NCBI RefSeq assembly: GCF_002223055.1
Contig: NZ_NKFL01000007.1
Location: 248,001 to 312,000, forward strand
Source: Burkholderia sp. HI2500
Lineage (GTDB): Bacteria; Pseudomonadota; Gammaproteobacteria; Burkholderiales; Burkholderiaceae
Length of the DNA stretch: 64,000 nucleotides
Reading direction: 5' to 3'
The translations under genes were made by a program, and so were the position numbers. Positions 34,667 to 42,429 of this stretch are shown in pieces. The notes below the pieces were generated by a model. It saw only the letters and a program-made list of their open reading frames with translations. It ran no database searches and had not been told where the DNA came from. Position 1 is the stretch's first letter; every line of letters begins with the position of its first letter.

Positions 34667-35188
34667 AGGCCAGCGCTCCGTTTTATGTCTTCGTCCAAAG
34701 GCGCTACCCGTGCAGGGTAGTCGAATCCTCGGATATTAGCATGACGATGGGCGGCATTTCGCAAGCAACACAAGGCATTGTCCCGCACGGATATTGCGCC
34801 GCCATGGCGTCGTGAGACGTGCCGTTCGCAGGTACGTGCAGGGCATGGTGATGGCGTCGATGTGCCGCGGCGCCGGACGAACCTCGCGGCGGCGATGCGA
34901 CTCGGCGGCAGGCTCGCTGAACCAGAAGACGGACTCGCACATCGTGGATCGGCCCGGACATCAAGCGGTGCTCCGCTCGTCGAGCGGCGCTTGCGTTCCT
35001 GCTTCGATGAGGCTGTCGTAGAGAGGCGCAGGTACGGTGACCGTCGCACGTGCACGATAAGGCGGCCCGTGCGTGTCGTGGAAGGGACGCCATTGCGTTG
35101 GCTCGTACGGTGCCTTCATGACGAGGCTAATGGAAACTCCGTATTCCCAATGTCCTGTCGAAGCATAAGACTCGTGCCTGTAGATTCG
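34667..35188. other. Gene-free stretch upstream of TetR 2
   Basis: About 520 bases with no gene that I can support. Long overlapping ORFs in all frames lack ribosome binding sites. The part 34950-35090 reads on the minus strand with Burkholderia-like codon bias and could be a remnant, but no family was recognised. The conserved element TAATGGAAACTCC lies at 35128-35140. Confidence 0.35.
35128..35140 (+). repeat. Conserved promoter-upstream element (TAATGGAAACTCC), copy 2
   Basis: Identical 13 bases to 16806-16818, here 62 bases before the operator at 35190. Both copies are followed by a similar stretch of about 30 bases ending in AGACT. Confidence 0.5.
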
Positions 35189-35206
35189 TGGTCATTTGAT
35201 CAAGTC
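35187..35206 (+). promoter_or_regulatory. Operator of the shared regulon, upstream copy before imine-reductase gene
   Basis: CGTGGTCATTTGATCAAGTC contains TGGTCA-TT-TGATCA with the extended AAGTC arm. Paired with the copy at 35354, as in the monooxygenase 2 promoter. Confidence 0.7.
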
Positions 35207-35348
35207 AAGTTGTCTGCACCGCTATCGTGACGCCGAGCATCACTTGGTGCGGCGAATTCCCCGCGCCGGGGCATGCGAATCACCACCGTGCGCGTTAGCC
35301 GCCCTTCACGAAGGGCGAACACCCGGATCAGATTGGCATACGGCTTGC

Positions 35349-35377
35349 TTGATAGTCATGTGACCAAGTCTAATGAT
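35349..35377 (+). promoter_or_regulatory. Promoter with embedded operator, imine-reductase unit
   Basis: A -35 TTGATA (35349-35354) and a -10 TAATGA (35371-35376) are separated by 16 bases that are the operator AGTCATGTGACCAAGTC. The string TGACCAAGTCTAATGAT is identical to that before monooxygenase 2. This is the clearest promoter in the regulon and places the operator where a repressor would exclude polymerase. Confidence 0.7.
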
Positions 35378-35445
35378 TCGTGTGGTTGACTTGAACGAAG
35401 GATGTTTCTCGGTAGTGTGGTCAACGACAACGATAGGGAATACGA

Positions 35446-36303
35446 ATGAGCAACGTGATTGCTGTCCTGGGCCTGGGGGTGATGGGGTCCGCCATTGCCG
35501 CCACCCTGATTGACAATGGTGCGGAAGTCGTCGTCTGGAACAGGAAGGCTGAAAAGGCGCAACGTCTGCGCGAACTGGGCGCCCGGGTTGCCGAGCGCGC
35601 CACCACCGCCCTTGATGAGGCGGACGTCATCGTCGTCGTGACGGCAACGCCGGTTGACCTCGCGGCGGACTTCGAGGCGCTGGGCGAGCGCCTGAAAGGG
35701 AAAACGGTGGTCAATCTGGCCACGGGGCGCCCGTCCGAAGTCCAGAAACTGGATCAAATCGTGCGTGGCGCCGGCGCAAAATTCATCAGCGGAACGATCC
35801 AGTGCTTCCCGCCGGATATCGGCCGCGAGAACGCCGTCATCCTGTTTGGCGGCGACGAGAAGACCTGGAGCGAGGTGGAGCCGCTGCTCCGGAAGATTGC
35901 TCCGCAATCCACCTACGTCAGTGCACGACCTGACGTGCCGAACGTGCTCGATGCCGGGTTGACGGGCACGTTCGTTTTTGGGGCTGGCGCGGCCTTTCTG
36001 GAAGGTCTCAGATTCGTGGTGAACTCGGGCATTTCGATCGACGAGATTCGCGACCTGATTCCAACCTATCTCGCCGGTCAGACTCACTTCATCGAAGGTC
36101 TGTTCGAATCCGTGGCGGCATCCGACTATCAACCGCGCGGAGCGGACCTCGACATCTACGCACGAGCAACCGAACTGTTTCAGCAGGCGCAGGAAGATAT
36201 CGGGCAGCCGCCGCGAATCCTGAAGGCGCTACGCGAGCGAATCCTGTCATCCATTGCAGAAGGCAGTGGTGACCGAGGGTACGCCGCACTCTTCAATCAT
36301 TGA
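35446..36303 (+). CDS. Imine-reductase-like NADPH-dependent oxidoreductase (6PGDH fold)
   Basis: A 285-residue protein. The N-terminal Rossmann domain has GLGVMG (9-14) and WNRKAEKA (31-38), where Arg33 favours NADPH. A long linker helix leads to an all-helical C-terminal domain with DAGLTGTFVFGAGAAFLEGL, SGISIDEI, a YLAGQT segment and DRGYAALFNH, as in imine reductases and reductive aminases rather than 3-hydroxyisobutyrate dehydrogenases (no GxxGxGxxxK motif). It could reduce a cyclic imine or couple a ketone and amine; the physiological direction is unknown. First gene of a plus-strand unit with two operators upstream. Confidence 0.8.
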   Translation: MSNVIAVLGLGVMGSAIAATLIDNGAEVVVWNRKAEKAQRLRELGARVAERATTALDEADVIVVVTATPVDLAADFEALGERLKGKTVVNLATGRPSEVQKLDQIVRGAGAKFISGTIQCFPPDIGRENAVILFGGDEKTWSEVEPLLRKIAPQSTYVSARPDVPNVLDAGLTGTFVFGAGAAFLEGLRFVVNSGISIDEIRDLIPTYLAGQTHFIEGLFESVAASDYQPRGADLDIYARATELFQQAQEDIGQPPRILKALRERILSSIAEGSGDRGYAALFNH

Positions 36304-36324
36304 CAATTTGTTGGAGGAATCATC

Positions 36325-37203
36325 ATGTCGTTGCAGCGCCTTTCAAGTGGTAGCACTCCTGAAGATCTTGCCAATGCGGTCAGGCAGGATGGTGGGGCGA
36401 TCGTCAAGAACTTTCTCGATTCCGATTTGCTCGCGCGAATCCAGCGTACGCTCTTCGACACGCTCGAGTCCGCTCCGAACGGAGTGGACGATTACTTCGC
36501 CGGGACACAGACGCGTCGCGTCTCGCGCCTCTTCGCGCGTACCGACTGGATGGCCGAGGTTGCGTTGCACCCGCTCTATCTGGGTGCGGCGCGCAGCATC
36601 CTGCAGACGCCGATCAAGATCTGGAGCGGCGAAAACCAGGTCGATGTCGCGCCCGATATTCAGGTGGGGGTGACGCAAGCGATCCAGATCCTGCCGGGTC
36701 AGGGCCTTCAGCCGTTGCATCGTGACGATTCCGTATGGCTCTGGCGGCACCCGAACTATGGGCGCGAGGCCCGGTTCCAGGTGATGGTGGCCGTATCGGA
36801 CTTCACGGCGGAAAACGGCGCCACGCTCGTCATCCCGGGTAGCCACAAGTGGGACGACGAGCGCATGCCCACGCAGGAGGAAGCCATTCCCGCGACCATG
36901 TCGGCCGGCGATGCGCTGTTCTTCATCGGCTCCACCTATCACGGCGGCGGGAAGAACACCAGCGATGCCCCGCGCACCGGCCTGACGATGTCGTATGACC
37001 TGGCGATCCTCCGGCAGGAAGAAAACCAGTACCTCACGCTGCCCATCGAGCGCGTGAAGCGCTATCCGGAAGAGCTGCAGCGCCTGCTCGGCTGGACGTA
37101 CGGCACCACGTTTGCCGGCTTCGTCGAGCGCAACGGTCAAATGTCGGATCCGAACGACCTGTTGAAGATGAAGGATTTCCTCGAGGTCGGGCATTTCGAT
37201 TAA
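36325..37203 (+). CDS. Phytanoyl-CoA dioxygenase-family Fe(II)/2-oxoglutarate oxygenase 1
   Basis: A 292-residue PhyH-family protein. The iron facial triad is His132-x-Asp134 (LHRDD) and His206 (YHGGGKN), with Arg217 placed to bind 2-oxoglutarate. GGAGG lies 7 bases before the ATG. It follows the imine-reductase gene by 21 bases, so the two are surely co-translated, and a second PhyH protein lies at 42430. It probably hydroxylates a substrate related to the amine pathway; no specific substrate can be assigned. Confidence 0.87.
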   Translation: MSLQRLSSGSTPEDLANAVRQDGGAIVKNFLDSDLLARIQRTLFDTLESAPNGVDDYFAGTQTRRVSRLFARTDWMAEVALHPLYLGAARSILQTPIKIWSGENQVDVAPDIQVGVTQAIQILPGQGLQPLHRDDSVWLWRHPNYGREARFQVMVAVSDFTAENGATLVIPGSHKWDDERMPTQEEAIPATMSAGDALFFIGSTYHGGGKNTSDAPRTGLTMSYDLAILRQEENQYLTLPIERVKRYPEELQRLLGWTYGTTFAGFVERNGQMSDPNDLLKMKDFLEVGHFD

Positions 37204-37447
37204 CGCACGGGTTGGGTGGTGGAATCCTGGCCCGGTTTTCACGTGGAAATCGGGCGATTCCATCATCTGGAGGCATCGTGGTCGCTCGACGGGATGCCTG
37301 GATCGGTGCACAGCGAGCCGTTCAGATAGTGCGATTTTTCGGTTGGATGCAGCAGTCTTCGAAACAGTGCCGGTATGAATGCGAGCAAGAGGGCGATTCG
37401 ATGCCACGCCGCGATCTCGCATTCGTGCAAACGACAAGGAGTCGATC

Positions 37448-38596
37448 GTGAGTGTCGAAATCAAGGGAATCCGAAAAATCGCGCTGCTTTATACAGGAGC
37501 CGTGGTCTGGACGCCCACCTACCTGCTCCCATTCAGCATCGAGGAATCGATGGCACGGTTCGGGCTGTCCGAAAGCACCGCCGGTTGGCTCGCGTCTGCG
37601 GTGCTGCTCTGTCTTTCGCTTTCCATCATCGTTTTCGGTCGTCACACGGCGACGTTGAACAAGAGGACGGGCGCGCTCGCTGCGGCAGCGCTTGCCGTCC
37701 TGTCGACGTGTGCGATGTTTTCACATAATTTCCATGTATTCGTCGCCGCGAAGCTGGTTCTCGGCGCCGCGTTGGGCGTCAGCTGCGTGTGCGCGTATGG
37801 GGTGATTGCACACGTCAAGCACCCGGAGAAGGTCGCGGCGCAAGTCGCCGTTGCGATGGCCATCATATTTTCCTGTGCGATGTACGTCGTACCGATCCTG
37901 AATGTGAAGATGGGTCATATCGGGGTGGATGCCGTCCAGCTCGCCGTGGTCGTGGCGGCGCTGTTTTTCGGCGCGTTCATGCATCCCGCCGTCAACGCAA
38001 GCGAGGAAGCGGTCGCGAAGGACGCCATCAAATCCAGTGACGTCCGAGGGATGCTGATCAGCGCATTCTTCATCTACGTCTCGCAGACGGCCCTCATGGG
38101 ATTTGCCGCTGAGGTTGCTGCGACCCGGGGCGTCGAAGCGGAGCAACTCGGCATGCTGTTCATGCTCAATGCGGCCCTCCAGTTGCCGGTGGGGGTGGCG
38201 GTCAACTGGCTGGGCGATCGCTTTGGCCTGTTCAAGCCGATCGCCCTTGGGCTCGCGCTGTTGATCGCATGCAGCCTGGGCATGTATTGCGTGGGCGGCA
38301 AGTGGGCGTTTCTCGTGTCGACGGCGCTCGTCAGTGCCGGTGCCACGCTGGTGGCTCCTTATATGGTGGCGGCACTTTCACAAATGGATGCCAGCGGAAG
38401 AAGCACCGCGACCTGTGCGTCGGCAATCAATCTCGGCCTGGCAGTGGGCCCCGCGATTGCGGGCACGGTGTTCAGCGTGGCCGGTTTGCGCGCGGTCGGC
38501 TGGCTCTCCGTCGGGTTGCTGGTGGTGCCGATGTTTCTGGCCAGCGTGGCGATCCGGCAGTTCAAGGCAAAACATGCCGAAGCCGCGGTCGCCTGA
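37448..38596 (+). CDS. MFS-family transporter
   Basis: A 382-residue transporter with about 12 hydrophobic segments. GTG at 37448 has AGGAG 7 bases upstream; upstream in-frame codons are not hydrophobic and unlikely to be translated. The loop after helix 2 (FGRHTATLNKRTG) and the one after helix 8 (NWLGDRFGLFK) are the usual MFS A-like motifs. It is rather short for the family. Context suggests uptake or export of the pathway substrate. Confidence 0.82.
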   Translation: MSVEIKGIRKIALLYTGAVVWTPTYLLPFSIEESMARFGLSESTAGWLASAVLLCLSLSIIVFGRHTATLNKRTGALAAAALAVLSTCAMFSHNFHVFVAAKLVLGAALGVSCVCAYGVIAHVKHPEKVAAQVAVAMAIIFSCAMYVVPILNVKMGHIGVDAVQLAVVVAALFFGAFMHPAVNASEEAVAKDAIKSSDVRGMLISAFFIYVSQTALMGFAAEVAATRGVEAEQLGMLFMLNAALQLPVGVAVNWLGDRFGLFKPIALGLALLIACSLGMYCVGGKWAFLVSTALVSAGATLVAPYMVAALSQMDASGRSTATCASAINLGLAVGPAIAGTVFSVAGLRAVGWLSVGLLVVPMFLASVAIRQFKAKHAEAAVA

Positions 38597-38801
38597 CGTG
38601 CGCGGTGAAGCGATCAACCGAGCGTGGCCGCACTGACCGCACCGGTACCTGGGCGGCGCCAGCATGCCTGACATGCCAGTGCGGAGCAGGCATCTCCCGG
38701 AAGCGTCCTCTCGCGTCGACAGGCAGCGCAAAAAAACTGCCGTGAACGTGGATGACGAACATGACGGCAGACAAATATCTCGACGATCACGGAGTTTTTT
38801 C

Positions 38802-39491
38802 ATGGAACTCAAATTCTATCTTTATTGCCTGGCTGATCTCGCGTTGATCGTGACTTCGTTCATTTGTGCCGTGAAGTATTTCGGGAAGCGCAACGGCCTT
38901 CTCGGATTCGAGTCGCTGGTCGTGACGTTCTCGGCAACGAATTTGATGATCAATGCGTTGACCGGCAAGGCGATCTTTTTCAGTATCTCGCTTTTCTGCG
39001 ACGCGTTTTCAAGAGGCTTCGGCGTGCCGATCATCATCGTTGCGGGCATGATGTCGGTTACGCATCGATATAAACCATCGATGGTCGGCGACGTGTTGTA
39101 TGCGGTGGGGGCGCTGGTGGGGACGGTTATTTTGTGGACCGCGGATTTCATGGTTGGACCCAAGCCGTATTTCTATCTGGTGATGTGGTCGTTGTTCTCG
39201 CTTTACCTCATTTACGTTGTCAAGAAACTGGCGAATGCCGGAGAGTATCGTAATGCTGCAGGTGTGATCCTGACACTCGTATCCACACAGATTATTGCGA
39301 GCGTCTACGACTTTTACCCTATCCCTGGCGACGGCGATCATATGATTTTCTATATATTTGCATTGCTTTCTTGGTCTTATATGTCGGTTTCGTTGTATTA
39401 CGCCTATTGTGCGCTGGAACGGGTGCAGGAAAAGGAAGGGAATCTGATTCGAGGTTATACCCTTGGTCCCCTGGAGCGAAAGCCGCAGTAA
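38802..39491 (+). CDS. Unrecognised polytopic membrane protein, about seven helices
   Basis: A 229-residue protein with about seven hydrophobic segments. GGAG lies 7 bases before the ATG. I do not recognise the family. Polar features include FGKRNGLLGFES, SVTHRYKPSM, and YDFYPIPGDGDH between helices. The gene has a lower GC content and more AT-ending codons than its neighbours, which suggests a separate acquisition. It sits between the MFS transporter and the EthD-like gene on the same strand and is likely to be in their unit. Confidence 0.75.
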   Translation: MELKFYLYCLADLALIVTSFICAVKYFGKRNGLLGFESLVVTFSATNLMINALTGKAIFFSISLFCDAFSRGFGVPIIIVAGMMSVTHRYKPSMVGDVLYAVGALVGTVILWTADFMVGPKPYFYLVMWSLFSLYLIYVVKKLANAGEYRNAAGVILTLVSTQIIASVYDFYPIPGDGDHMIFYIFALLSWSYMSVSLYYAYCALERVQEKEGNLIRGYTLGPLERKPQ

Positions 39492-39542
39492 TTGTCGCGT
39501 TCCTGCGGGAATATGTTTGATTCTTCATGCGAGAGATCGGAT

Positions 39543-39839
39543 ATGGCTACCTTGATCGTGAGTTATCCCGCTGTAGCGGGTATGGAATTTGACCGCGAGT
39601 ACTATCTCGCCACCCACGTGTCGCTCGTACGGGCGGCGTGGGGCGAATGTGGGCTGCAGTCGGTGGAGGTGCTGTTTCCGGCGCCGGGTCCGCAACCTTT
39701 TGCCTGCGTCACGCTATTGCGTTTCAGCGATCAGGCTGGAATCGACGCCGCGCTGGCTTCGGCCAGAACAGCCGAGGTGGTCGGCGATGTGCCGAACTTC
39801 ACCAACGTTCAACCGGCGATCTTCCGCGCCGGCGACTGA
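39543..39839 (+). CDS. EthD-like small protein
   Basis: A 98-residue protein with the EthD/dimeric ferredoxin-like pattern: MATLIVSYPA, FDREYYLATHVSLVRAAWGE, then a C-terminal strand-helix part ending VPNFTNVQPAIF. EthD proteins accompany P450 and ether- or ring-degrading systems with unknown chemistry. It ends the plus-strand unit that began at 35446 and is followed by a bidirectional hairpin. Confidence 0.82.
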   Translation: MATLIVSYPAVAGMEFDREYYLATHVSLVRAAWGECGLQSVEVLFPAPGPQPFACVTLLRFSDQAGIDAALASARTAEVVGDVPNFTNVQPAIFRAGD

Positions 39840-40104
39840 CCGAGTCGTCGTCGACCGAACCTGGTCTACGAGGGCAAGAGGGTCTGAGGCAAAGTGTCCG
39901 CGTGGACCCATGCACTCGGGCCTTGACGACGAAGAAACAAGACCTTCGAAGCAGAATGCCGGCCGGCCACGGACGGGATGACCGACCGGAACTTGACGAA
40001 GACGCGGTTCGGGAGTGGATCGCGCCTTGCCTGAAGCCGCACCTGTCGATTGCCCGCGCGGCCGCTCAGGGTTTTGACGCCGGGCGAATGCGCTCGGCAA
40101 TACA

Positions 40105-40127
40105 GCCTTCGGCCGCAGGCCGAAGGC
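40105..40127. terminator. Bidirectional hairpin between EthD-like and class III aminotransferase genes
   Basis: GCCTTCGGCC-GCA-GGCCGAAGGC, perfect 10-base arms with a 3-base loop, between convergent genes. Confidence 0.75.
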
Positions 40128-40144
40128 TCATCCAGCATCCGGCA

Positions 40145-41413
40145 TCAACGCTGCACGGTGTCCAGGATATCCAGGCGGCTCACTGCCACCGCCTTCTGCT
40201 TGATCGCGCCAAACGCCGTTTCGGTCGCCTCGAGCGTACGCGCGATGTCTTCGTCGGTATGGCTCGCCGTAAAGAACATGTTGTGCCACGGGTGGAGATA
40301 GGCGCCATTCTTGATGACTTCCGACGTCCACGCCCGCCCGCGCGACACGAGCTCGTCGTCACCCGCGAACAGCATCTGGGGCATGACGCTCGGCCCGGTC
40401 TGCTTGAGTTCGAAGCCATGCCGCTCGGCTTGCTCGGCGAGGCCCGCACGCAGCTTGTCCGCCAACCGCCTGGTGTGTTCGAGGTAGTCCGTTTCTCGTA
40501 CCAGGCGCAGCGTTTCGATGGCCGCGGCCATCGGCACGGCCGAGAGCCAGTAGGAGCCCGTGACGAAAATGTTCGTTGCAGCCTCGCGTGCCTTGTCCGA
40601 ACCGAGCACCGCCGCGATCGCATAGCCGCCGCCGATGGCCTTGCCCCAGCAGCTGAGGTCCGGGTGCACGCCCCAGTCCGACCATGAACAATCACGCGAC
40701 AGGCGCAGCCCCGTGCGGACCTCGTCGACGACCAGAAGCGCTTCCTGCTCGTCCGCGAGGCGACGGCATTCCTTCGCGTACTCGATCGACGGGAAGAACT
40801 GATCGTAGAGCACTTCGTGCCGGAACGGCGTCGCGTAGATGGCCGCTACGTCACCGTCGACGCTCTTGACGGCGGCATTGAGGCTCTCGAGATCGTTGTA
40901 CTCGAAGTAGACGACGTGAGCGCGGTCTTCCTTGGTGATCCCCGTCGTATAGGGCACGTTCCACGGGGACGCACCATGGTACGTGCCGCGCGCAACGAGA
41001 ATCTTCCGTTTCTCGCGATACGCGCGCGAGATCACCATGGCCATCGACGTGGCGTCCGAGCCGTTCTTGCAGAACATTGCCCAGTCGGCGTGGCTGACCT
41101 GTTGCGTGAGCGCCTCGGCAAGCTGAACCATCACCTCGCTGGGGCCCGTCGCCGTGTCGATCTTCTGCAACTGGAGGGCCGCGGCTTGCTCGATCCGCTC
41201 GTTGCCGTAGCCGAACAGGTTCGTGCCGTAGCCACATACGTAGTCGATGTACTGGTTGCCGTCGACGTCCCAAAGATGGGTACCTTTCGCTTTTGCGAAG
41301 TACAGCGGGAAATCTTCCGTCAAATACTTGACGCTCTGGTGACCGTACATCCCGCCCGGGATGACCTTTTCGGCTCTTGCGAACCACTCGTTCTTCCTTG
41401 CCAGCCTGTCCAT
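40145..41413 (-). CDS. Class III aminotransferase (glutamate-1-semialdehyde aminomutase-like)
   Basis: A 422-residue fold type I PLP enzyme. The start at 41413 follows AAGGAG. Motifs: NGSDATSMAM (phosphate-binding), YHG (145-147), DEVRTG with Asp230, and catalytic Lys258 in WGKAIGGGY. It is close to HemL by length and general layout, but a house-keeping aminomutase would not be expected in a catabolic regulon. More likely an omega-transaminase acting on the pathway's amine or amino-ketone. Its promoter carries the regulon operator at 41470-41490, nearly the same as that of PhyH 2. Confidence 0.82.
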   Translation of the reverse strand: MDRLARKNEWFARAEKVIPGGMYGHQSVKYLTEDFPLYFAKAKGTHLWDVDGNQYIDYVCGYGTNLFGYGNERIEQAAALQLQKIDTATGPSEVMVQLAEALTQQVSHADWAMFCKNGSDATSMAMVISRAYREKRKILVARGTYHGASPWNVPYTTGITKEDRAHVVYFEYNDLESLNAAVKSVDGDVAAIYATPFRHEVLYDQFFPSIEYAKECRRLADEQEALLVVDEVRTGLRLSRDCSWSDWGVHPDLSCWGKAIGGGYAIAAVLGSDKAREAATNIFVTGSYWLSAVPMAAAIETLRLVRETDYLEHTRRLADKLRAGLAEQAERHGFELKQTGPSVMPQMLFAGDDELVSRGRAWTSEVIKNGAYLHPWHNMFFTASHTDEDIARTLEATETAFGAIKQKAVAVSRLDILDTVQR

Positions 41414-41469
41414 GCTCGACTCCTTGTGAAAAATTCGTTCCCGGAACGTCAGATCCGATATCAAGTCTT

Positions 41470-41490
41470 TTGACTGAGTCATTTGACCAA
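41470..41490 (-). promoter_or_regulatory. Operator of the shared regulon, class III aminotransferase promoter
   Basis: TTTGACTGAGTCATTTGAC is shared letter for letter with the PhyH 2 promoter (43392-43410). The core palindrome is GTCA-TT-TGAC (41478-41487), and an overlapping TGACTGAGTCA palindrome lies inside. It is about 65 bases upstream of the aminotransferase start. Confidence 0.7.
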
Positions 41491-41630
41491 TTATTCGAAC
41501 CCCTGGAATGTTGGGGAATGCCGCATCCGAAATCTCGCGTCTCGTCGTTGGATCGACGCGCCGACCAACTTCGCTCCGCGAATGCAGCCTCGCTGCGTTA
41601 CGCGCCTGGGTGTCTGTCGTCGCCTCATGA

Positions 41631-41652
41631 GACTTGGTCATTTGACCGAGTC
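41631..41652. promoter_or_regulatory. Operator of the shared regulon, the most extended copy
   Basis: The centre TTGGTCATTTGACCGAG lies within 10-base arms GACTTGGTCA and TGACCGAGTC that differ at one position. It is the longest palindrome of the series, yet lies 218 bases upstream of the aminotransferase, with no plus-strand gene after it. It may act with the copy at 41478 by looping, or mark a lost gene. Confidence 0.65.
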
Positions 41653-42089
41653 TAGTGTCCATAAATGTCGTCCAGACGGAAATTGGCGTTTTCCACTAGT
41701 GCTGCACGGCAGTGGATCAACGTCATGCCGGGCATGCCACGGCGATGGGGGAGGAGGCGTGCGGCGGCAGTTCGGCGGCATGCGCTGTGCGGCGTCGCCA
41801 TCTGATCCGCATGATGGAAATCCCCGCTCAACCTGTCGAGCAGGGATGCAGGGCGATCAACGCGGGGATGGGGGCGAGGGGCGATGGCGGTGGGCTTCCG
41901 CAAGCAGATTTCGCTGCGGGAGACAGCGGTGTGAGCAGGCGTGTCCAGGCGCACGGTGCGCGCATGGCAGGGGCAGACTGATCTATGCAGTCGGAGCATC
42001 CGAAGCGCGAGCAATACGCTACGCGGATCGCGTTCGATACGATCCGCGCGCGAGGCTACGCCGGCATGTTCGATCTTTCCGGATGGCGC

Positions 42090-42200
42090 CTATTGGCTCG
42101 AGTCGTAGTGCTCGATATGGTAGAGAACCATGAATCCCGGGCTGAGTACGAGAAGTAACCCGGCAACGAGGGAGATTGCGACAAATAAACGCTTCACCAT
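42090..42200 (-). CDS. Small single-pass membrane protein, 36 residues
   Basis: ATG at 42200, with AGGAG 7 bases upstream, opens a 36-residue frame: basic start (MVKRLF), one hydrophobic helix (about 5-28) and a polar end with HIEHYDSSQ. Codon use is Burkholderia-like. I do not recognise the family. It lies between PhyH 2 (its stop 230 bases away) and the aminotransferase; the ribosome binding site and clean membrane helix support it, but nothing else does. Confidence 0.5.
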   Translation of the reverse strand: MVKRLFVAISLVAGLLLVLSPGFMVLYHIEHYDSSQ

Positions 42201-42429
42201 GATCACGCTCCTGAGTTGGATGAGGTGCAATAGAAAGTCGATTCTTGAGGGCCATCCCCGGAAAGGCGCGCAATCCCCGCATTGTTCTCAAGATCGCAAC
42301 GCGATTCGTCAGGTCGATCTTCATGGGGTGTTTCGCTGGCGATGATGCTGTCGTGGCCCGCGCATGTGCATCACGGAATCCGTGGAGGAGGATCCCCTTC
42401 CCGGACGGATGCAGGCGTCTGTTCGTGGC

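Larger units (their letters stand above)
41414..42089. other. Control region and gene-free stretch
   Basis: About 675 bases. It holds the aminotransferase operator at 41470-41490 and a second, more perfect operator at 41631-41652. No gene is seen downstream of the latter on the plus strand; ORFs 41483-42133 and 41712-41981 lack ribosome binding sites and family matches. Confidence 0.4.

Noticed and set aside
40145..41413. Calling the class III aminotransferase HemL (glutamate-1-semialdehyde aminomutase)
   Set aside because: It resembles HemL, but the regulon operator and catabolic context argue against a haem-biosynthesis enzyme; left as HemL-like aminotransferase.
41712..41981. 89-codon plus-strand ORF after the orphan operator
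   Set aside because: It would explain the operator at 41631, but has no ribosome binding site or recognisable domains; its composition is that of random GC-rich frames.
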